Assembly (NCBI RefSeq): GCF_000585995.1
Contig: NZ_CP007410.1
Location: 2,879,430-2,943,429 of the forward strand
DNA from: Pseudomonas brassicacearum
GTDB lineage: Bacteria > Pseudomonadota > Gammaproteobacteria > Pseudomonadales > Pseudomonadaceae
Direction of reading: 5' to 3'
DNA length: 64,000 bases
The translations under genes and the position numbers were made by a program. This document shows positions 60,203 through 64,000 of the stretch, one piece after another. The notes under the pieces were generated by a model, which worked only from the letters and a program-made list of their open reading frames with translations, did no database searches and was not told the DNA's origin. How positions within the stretch are numbered: position 1 is the stretch's first letter; every line of letters starts with the position of its first letter.

Positions 60203-62276
60203 TGGTCACGCTCGTTCGCCTGAAGTCGCGCGCAGGCGAGTATTTCCAGGCGCCGGGCGGCGTCCGGGGCATCCAGCAACGCCTGGCTTTCGTGGGCCAG
60301 GCGGCGACGCCAGTTCGGGTGGGTGTCGGTGGTGCCGGGCAAGTTGGCTTGCTCGTCAATGCCCAGGGCATCCTCGAGCGGCAACAACACCAGCGGCGCC
60401 CGGGTATGGCCGAGGAAACGCACGCTGGCATCCAGCACCTCGTCGGTTTCGTGGCGTTCTTCGCGAAAGTTCTGCGGGTCCTGGTTCAACACAGTACGCA
60501 GGCCTTCGCGTTCACGCTCGCGGTGTTTGCGCCAGTCCATTTCGGTGTGAGAGTCGATCAGCTCCAGCCGGGCGTTCCAGTCGATATCATGGCCGTGCCA
60601 CCAACCATTGAGGGTCGGCAGGTCATGGGTGCTGGTGGTTGCCAGGGCGTTGTCCGGCCAATCGAGGATGGGTTTGAAGTGAGTGTTGTCCTGTTCGAAC
60701 AACAGCACGCGCATGCCCAGGATCGACCGGGCACTGAGCTTTTCCCGCAGGCCGTCGGGCACGGTGCCGAGGTCTTCGCCCAGCACGATGGCTTGATGCC
60801 GGTGGGATTCCAGTGCCAACAGGCGCAGCAGGTCATCCAGCGGATAATAAAGGTACGCGCCATCGCATGGCGGGGCGTCGTTCGGGATCACCCACAGCCG
60901 TTGCAGGCCCATGACGTGATCGATACGCAAGCCGCCGGCGTGGGCGAAGTTGGCCCGCAGCATCTCAATGAAGGCGCGAAAACCATTGCGTACCAGGCCT
61001 TCCGGAGAAAACGCCGAGATGCCCCAGCCTTGGCCGGAGCGGTTGAGAATGTCCGGTGGTGCGCCCACGGTCAGCGACGCGAGCAGTTCGTCCTGCCGAC
61101 TCCAGGCCTGGCTGCCGCCGCCATCGGCCCCCACCGCGAGGTCGGCGATCAGGCCGATGCCCATGCCACTGGACTTGGCCGCGCTCTGGGCGCGCTCCAG
61201 GCAGCGGGCGATCAGCCATTGGCAAAACGCGTAGTAGCCGATTTCGTCGGCGTTTTCTTCGGCAAAATGGGCCAGCGCTGCGCTGCGTGGGTTGCGCCAT
61301 TCTTCGGGCCAATGGCGCCAGTCGAGGCTTTCCCCCGGGCCGCGCGCTCGGCCTGCAAGGCTTCGAAGCGGCAATGGTTTTCCAGGGCTTCGCCGCTGGT
61401 GTGGCGAAAGCTGCTGAAGTCTTCATGCAGCGGATGCTCACCCTGGCTAAAACCGTCGTACAGGGCCCGCAGGATTTTCTGTTTGGCCTGGGCCGCCACC
61501 GGCCAGTCGACCAGCGGCTGTTCTTCCAGGGTGCGCAGTTGATTGGTCAAGCCAGTGGCATCGATGGCCGTGCGCAGGGCGCGTTCACCCAGAATGGTAC
61601 CCGGCGCGGCATACAGGCTGTTGAGGAACAACCGGCTGGACGGCGAATAAGGGCTGTAGCGTCCGGTGTCGCTGCTGAACATCGCATGCATCGGGCTGAT
61701 GGCCAGGGCATCGGCACCGCGCTCGCCGGCCACCCGCGCCAGTTCTTCCAGGGCCTGGGTGTCGCCGAAGCCGCCGTCGCCAGGACGGCGTAGGGAATAT
61801 AACTGCGCGCTCAGGCCCCAGGCCCGCGGTGTCGATTCGCCTACCGCATCGGCCACGCTGTAGCAGCGGGCCGGCGCGACAGCCAGGGTAAAGTGCTGGT
61901 CCTGGATGCGGACATGCTGATAACCCACCGGGATCATCCCTGGCAGTTTGGCGTCGGCGTCGAGCTTCAGGTTCAGCGTCGCGCCATCCTCGAGTTTGAT
62001 CTCGCAGGGCGTTGCGGCTTCGAAATAGCGGCTCAGGTCCACGTTGGCACCGACGTCGGCGGTGATCAGCGGTGGCAACTGATGGTTCTGCAGATCCTGT
62101 TGCAATTGCTGCAGGCTGGCATCGATTTCCTGGGCGCTACCCGCCGGATGGCCCAGGCCAGTCAAGACGGAGCGCAGTACGGCAGGCGAGACTTTTTGCG
62201 CCCGGCCGTTAGCGTCTATCCAGTCCACTGCAAGGCCCGCTCGGCTGGCGAGAATTTCAAGTTGCGCATCGCTCAT
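60199..62276 (-). pseudogene. malQ: 4-alpha-glucanotransferase MalQ, split by a one-base frameshift
   Basis: Two overlapping frames together make a normal MalQ of about 692 residues. The first (from ATG 62276) runs through SDAQLEILASRAGLAVDWID and AISPMHAMFSSD to RFEALQAERAARG. The second continues at ESLDWRHWPEEWRNP through RIDHVMGLQRLW, VLGEDLGTVP and TTSTHDLPTLNGWW to 60199. The switch is at a C run at 61332-61336 (five G on the coding strand). Six G would give ARGESLDW in one frame. This is either a true mutation, a slippery site, or a sequencing error. Both ends keep four-base overlaps with treZ and treY. MalQ rearranges maltodextrins for TreY. Confidence 0.85.
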
Positions 62277-64000
62277 AGGCGCTCTCCAGTGATGTTGGGC
62301 AAGTTTGTCGCCTGCGTCAGACTGACCAGCGCGCTGTAGGGCGCAAGAACGCCCTGTTGCAACAGACCCATGACCTGGTGCGGATGTTCGAAAAGAATGT
62401 GCACCTCTTCCGGAGCGGTATGTTCGATCGGCTGTTCGCTGAGGTTCAGGTCGATGCGCAATACGCTGCCGTCCCCCAGTCGCCAGCGTGCACTGACGGC
62501 ACCGTGGCCCAGTACATCGGCGCCCAGCGCCTGGGCGCCGGGTAGGCGCGGGACGATTTCTTCACGGCGGATCTTCAGTAGTTGACGGTACAGCGCCTCG
62601 GTGGCGTGCTGATGGGGATGCTGCGCTTCGAACTGCGGACGCGAGGCCTCGAAGGTGGCGGCGTCGTTGGGATCGGGAATCCGTTCGCGCTTTTCGGGAT
62701 CGGCGAAGGCGCTGAAGGCCGCGAACTCGTTGCGCCGGCCTTCGCGCACCAGCTCAGCCAGTTCGCCGTGATGGCTGGTGAAAAACAGGAACGGGTGTTC
62801 GGCGGCCACTTCATCGCCCATGAACAGCAGCGGAATCATCGGCGATAACAGCAGCAAGGCGATTGCCGCGTGCAGTGCCTGGGGCGGCGCCAGTTGATGC
62901 AGGCGTTCACCCAAGGCTCGGTTGCCGATCTGGTCATGGTTCTGCAGGAACAACACGAACGCGCTGGGCGGCAAATGACCGCTGGGTTCCCCCCGGGCCT
63001 CGCCATGGCGGTTGGTATGGCCCTGGAAGACGAAACCCTGGCTGAGGCAGCGGGCCAGTTGCTCCGTTGGTTGCTCGGCATAGTCGGCGTAGTACGCATC
63101 GGTCTCGCCGGTCAGCAACACGTGCAGGGCATTGTGGCCGTCGTCGTTCCACTGGGCGTCGTAATGCTGTTCCAGCAGGCTGGCCTGGTTATGTTCGTTT
63201 TCCACGGTCAGCCAGACATGCCGCGCCGGGTCCACTTGCTCGCGCACTTTGGTCGCTAGTTCATGGAGAAAATCCGGGTCTTCAATCGCGTGCACGGCGT
63301 CCAGGCGCAGCCCGTCGAAACGGTATTCCAGCAGCCACATGAGCGCATTGTCGATGAAGAAGTCCCGCACTTCGCGGCGACGGAAATCAATGGCCGCGCC
63401 CCAGGGGGTGTGCTTGTCTTCACGGAAGAAGCCCTTGGCGTAGCGGTGCAGGTAGTTGCCGTCGGGACCGAAGTGGTTGTAGACCACATCCAGAATGACC
63501 GCCAGCCCATGACCATGGGCGCTGTCGATCAGATGCTTGAGCTGTTCGGGCGTACCGTAGGACGCCTGGGGCGCGTAGGGCAGGACGCCGTCGTAACCCC
63601 AGTTGCGATCACCGGGAAACTGCGCCAGCGGCATCAATTCGATGGCTGTCACGCCCAGGCCGGCCAGGCGTGCCAGGTGCTGTTCGACACCTTCGAATCC
63701 ACCGAGGGCTCCGACGTGCAATTCGTAGATGACTGCTTCGTGCCAGGGCCGACCGGACCAGTTTATGTGTCGCCAGGAGTAAGCGTGTGGATCGACCACC
63801 ACGCTGTGGCGGTCAATGTCGCCGGCCTGGGCTCGGGAGGCCGGATCCGGCACCTCCTGTTCGCCGTCGATGTTGTAGCGATAGCGGGTACCGGCTGGGC
63901 AACGGGTCTGGATCATGAACCAGCCGTCGGCTTGGGGCAGTAGCGGTATTGAATCTCCAGTGTCGAGCTCGACACTGACAAAAAAAGCATCCGGGGCCCA
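62273..64000 (-). CDS. treZ: maltooligosyl trehalose trehalohydrolase TreZ, N-terminus cut by the window
   Basis: This GH13 enzyme releases trehalose from the product of TreY. The frame stays open to base 64000; the last codons read WAPDAFFVSVELDTGD, the start of the N-terminal domain, so only a few residues are missing. Visible motifs are ELHVGALGGFEGVEQHL, DVVYNHFGPDGNYL, GLRLDAVHAIED with the nucleophile Asp, and FLQNHDQIGNRA. The ATG at 63916 (MIQTRC) is internal. It is the first gene seen of treZ-malQ-treY and overlaps malQ by four bases. An 18-base perfect palindrome is within its coding sequence at 63959-63976. Confidence 0.95.
   Translation of the reverse strand, partial: WAPDAFFVSVELDTGDSIPLLPQADGWFMIQTRCPAGTRYRYNIDGEQEVPDPASRAQAGDIDRHSVVVDPHAYSWRHINWSGRPWHEAVIYELHVGALGGFEGVEQHLARLAGLGVTAIELMPLAQFPGDRNWGYDGVLPYAPQASYGTPEQLKHLIDSAHGHGLAVILDVVYNHFGPDGNYLHRYAKGFFREDKHTPWGAAIDFRRREVRDFFIDNALMWLLEYRFDGLRLDAVHAIEDPDFLHELATKVREQVDPARHVWLTVENEHNQASLLEQHYDAQWNDDGHNALHVLLTGETDAYYADYAEQPTEQLARCLSQGFVFQGHTNRHGEARGEPSGHLPPSAFVLFLQNHDQIGNRALGERLHQLAPPQALHAAIALLLLSPMIPLLFMGDEVAAEHPFLFFTSHHGELAELVREGRRNEFAAFSAFADPEKRERIPDPNDAATFEASRPQFEAQHPHQHATEALYRQLLKIRREEIVPRLPGAQALGADVLGHGAVSARWRLGDGSVLRIDLNLSEQPIEHTAPEEVHILFEHPHQVMGLLQQGVLAPYSALVSLTQATNLPNITGERL

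Noticed and set aside
63959..63976. An 18-base perfect palindrome within treZ
   Set aside because: It lies inside conserved coding sequence (residues VSVELDT) and is explained by codon choice; no regulatory context is visible.

Overview
The window is high-GC chromosomal DNA whose gene content, gene order and two dense families of REP/REPIN palindromes fit a fluorescent Pseudomonas capable of nitrate respiration (inference from gene content; no rRNA or species marker is present). It holds about 48 protein genes. No tRNA, rRNA, insertion sequence, prophage or CRISPR array was seen.

Bases 1-28060 form an anaerobic-respiration island. It begins with NO and nitrosative-stress genes: nnrS (cut by the window edge), a small CopD-like membrane protein, the iron-sulfur repair protein DnrN/YtfE, and its divergent activator NorR, with three GGT-N7-ACC NorR boxes and a sigma-54 promoter between them. 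Molybdenum cofactor genes (moaB, moeA) follow behind a pdxH paralogue. Next come the O2-independent ubiquinone genes ubiU-ubiV-ubiT with a coupled DGC-domain protein, then the regulators dnr and narXL, the nitrate reductase operon narK1-narK2-narGHJI-ppiC-moaA, and anaerobic ribonucleotide reductase nrdD-nrdG. Strong ANR/DNR-type boxes (TTGAY-N4-RTCAA) sit about where a class II activator site should be upstream of pdxH, ubiU, narK1, nrdD and a small DUF3079 gene at 31.5 kb. NarL-type 7-2-7 palindromes lie upstream of dnr and narK1. The glycyl-radical segment of NrdD is encoded by its own 53-codon ORF.

Bases 28242-41448 hold an FtrABCD-type iron uptake operon with a candidate Fur box, the DUF3079 gene, an exported M20 peptidase, the 23S rRNA hydroxylase rlhA, a membrane diguanylate cyclase, a YfcE-type phosphoesterase, and a pirin/old-yellow-enzyme pair divergent from a LysR regulator.

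Bases 41733-52640 look like accessory catabolism. One tightly overlapping operon encodes a flavin monooxygenase-like enzyme, an atypical Rid protein, DUF1028 and an M20 deacylase, followed by a solute-binding protein with no transporter beside it. After LysR and AraC regulators comes an outer-membrane channel-MFS-amidase operon. An 18-bp motif shared by the araC and channel promoters suggests that AraC controls both.

Bases 52694-53586 are a seven-copy tandem array of about 133-bp REPIN units. Beyond it are a PIG-L-type protein with an altered catalytic motif and a minus-strand trehalose/glycogen operon, treZ-malQ-treY-DUF2934-glgX. In this sequence malQ carries a one-base frameshift in a G run.
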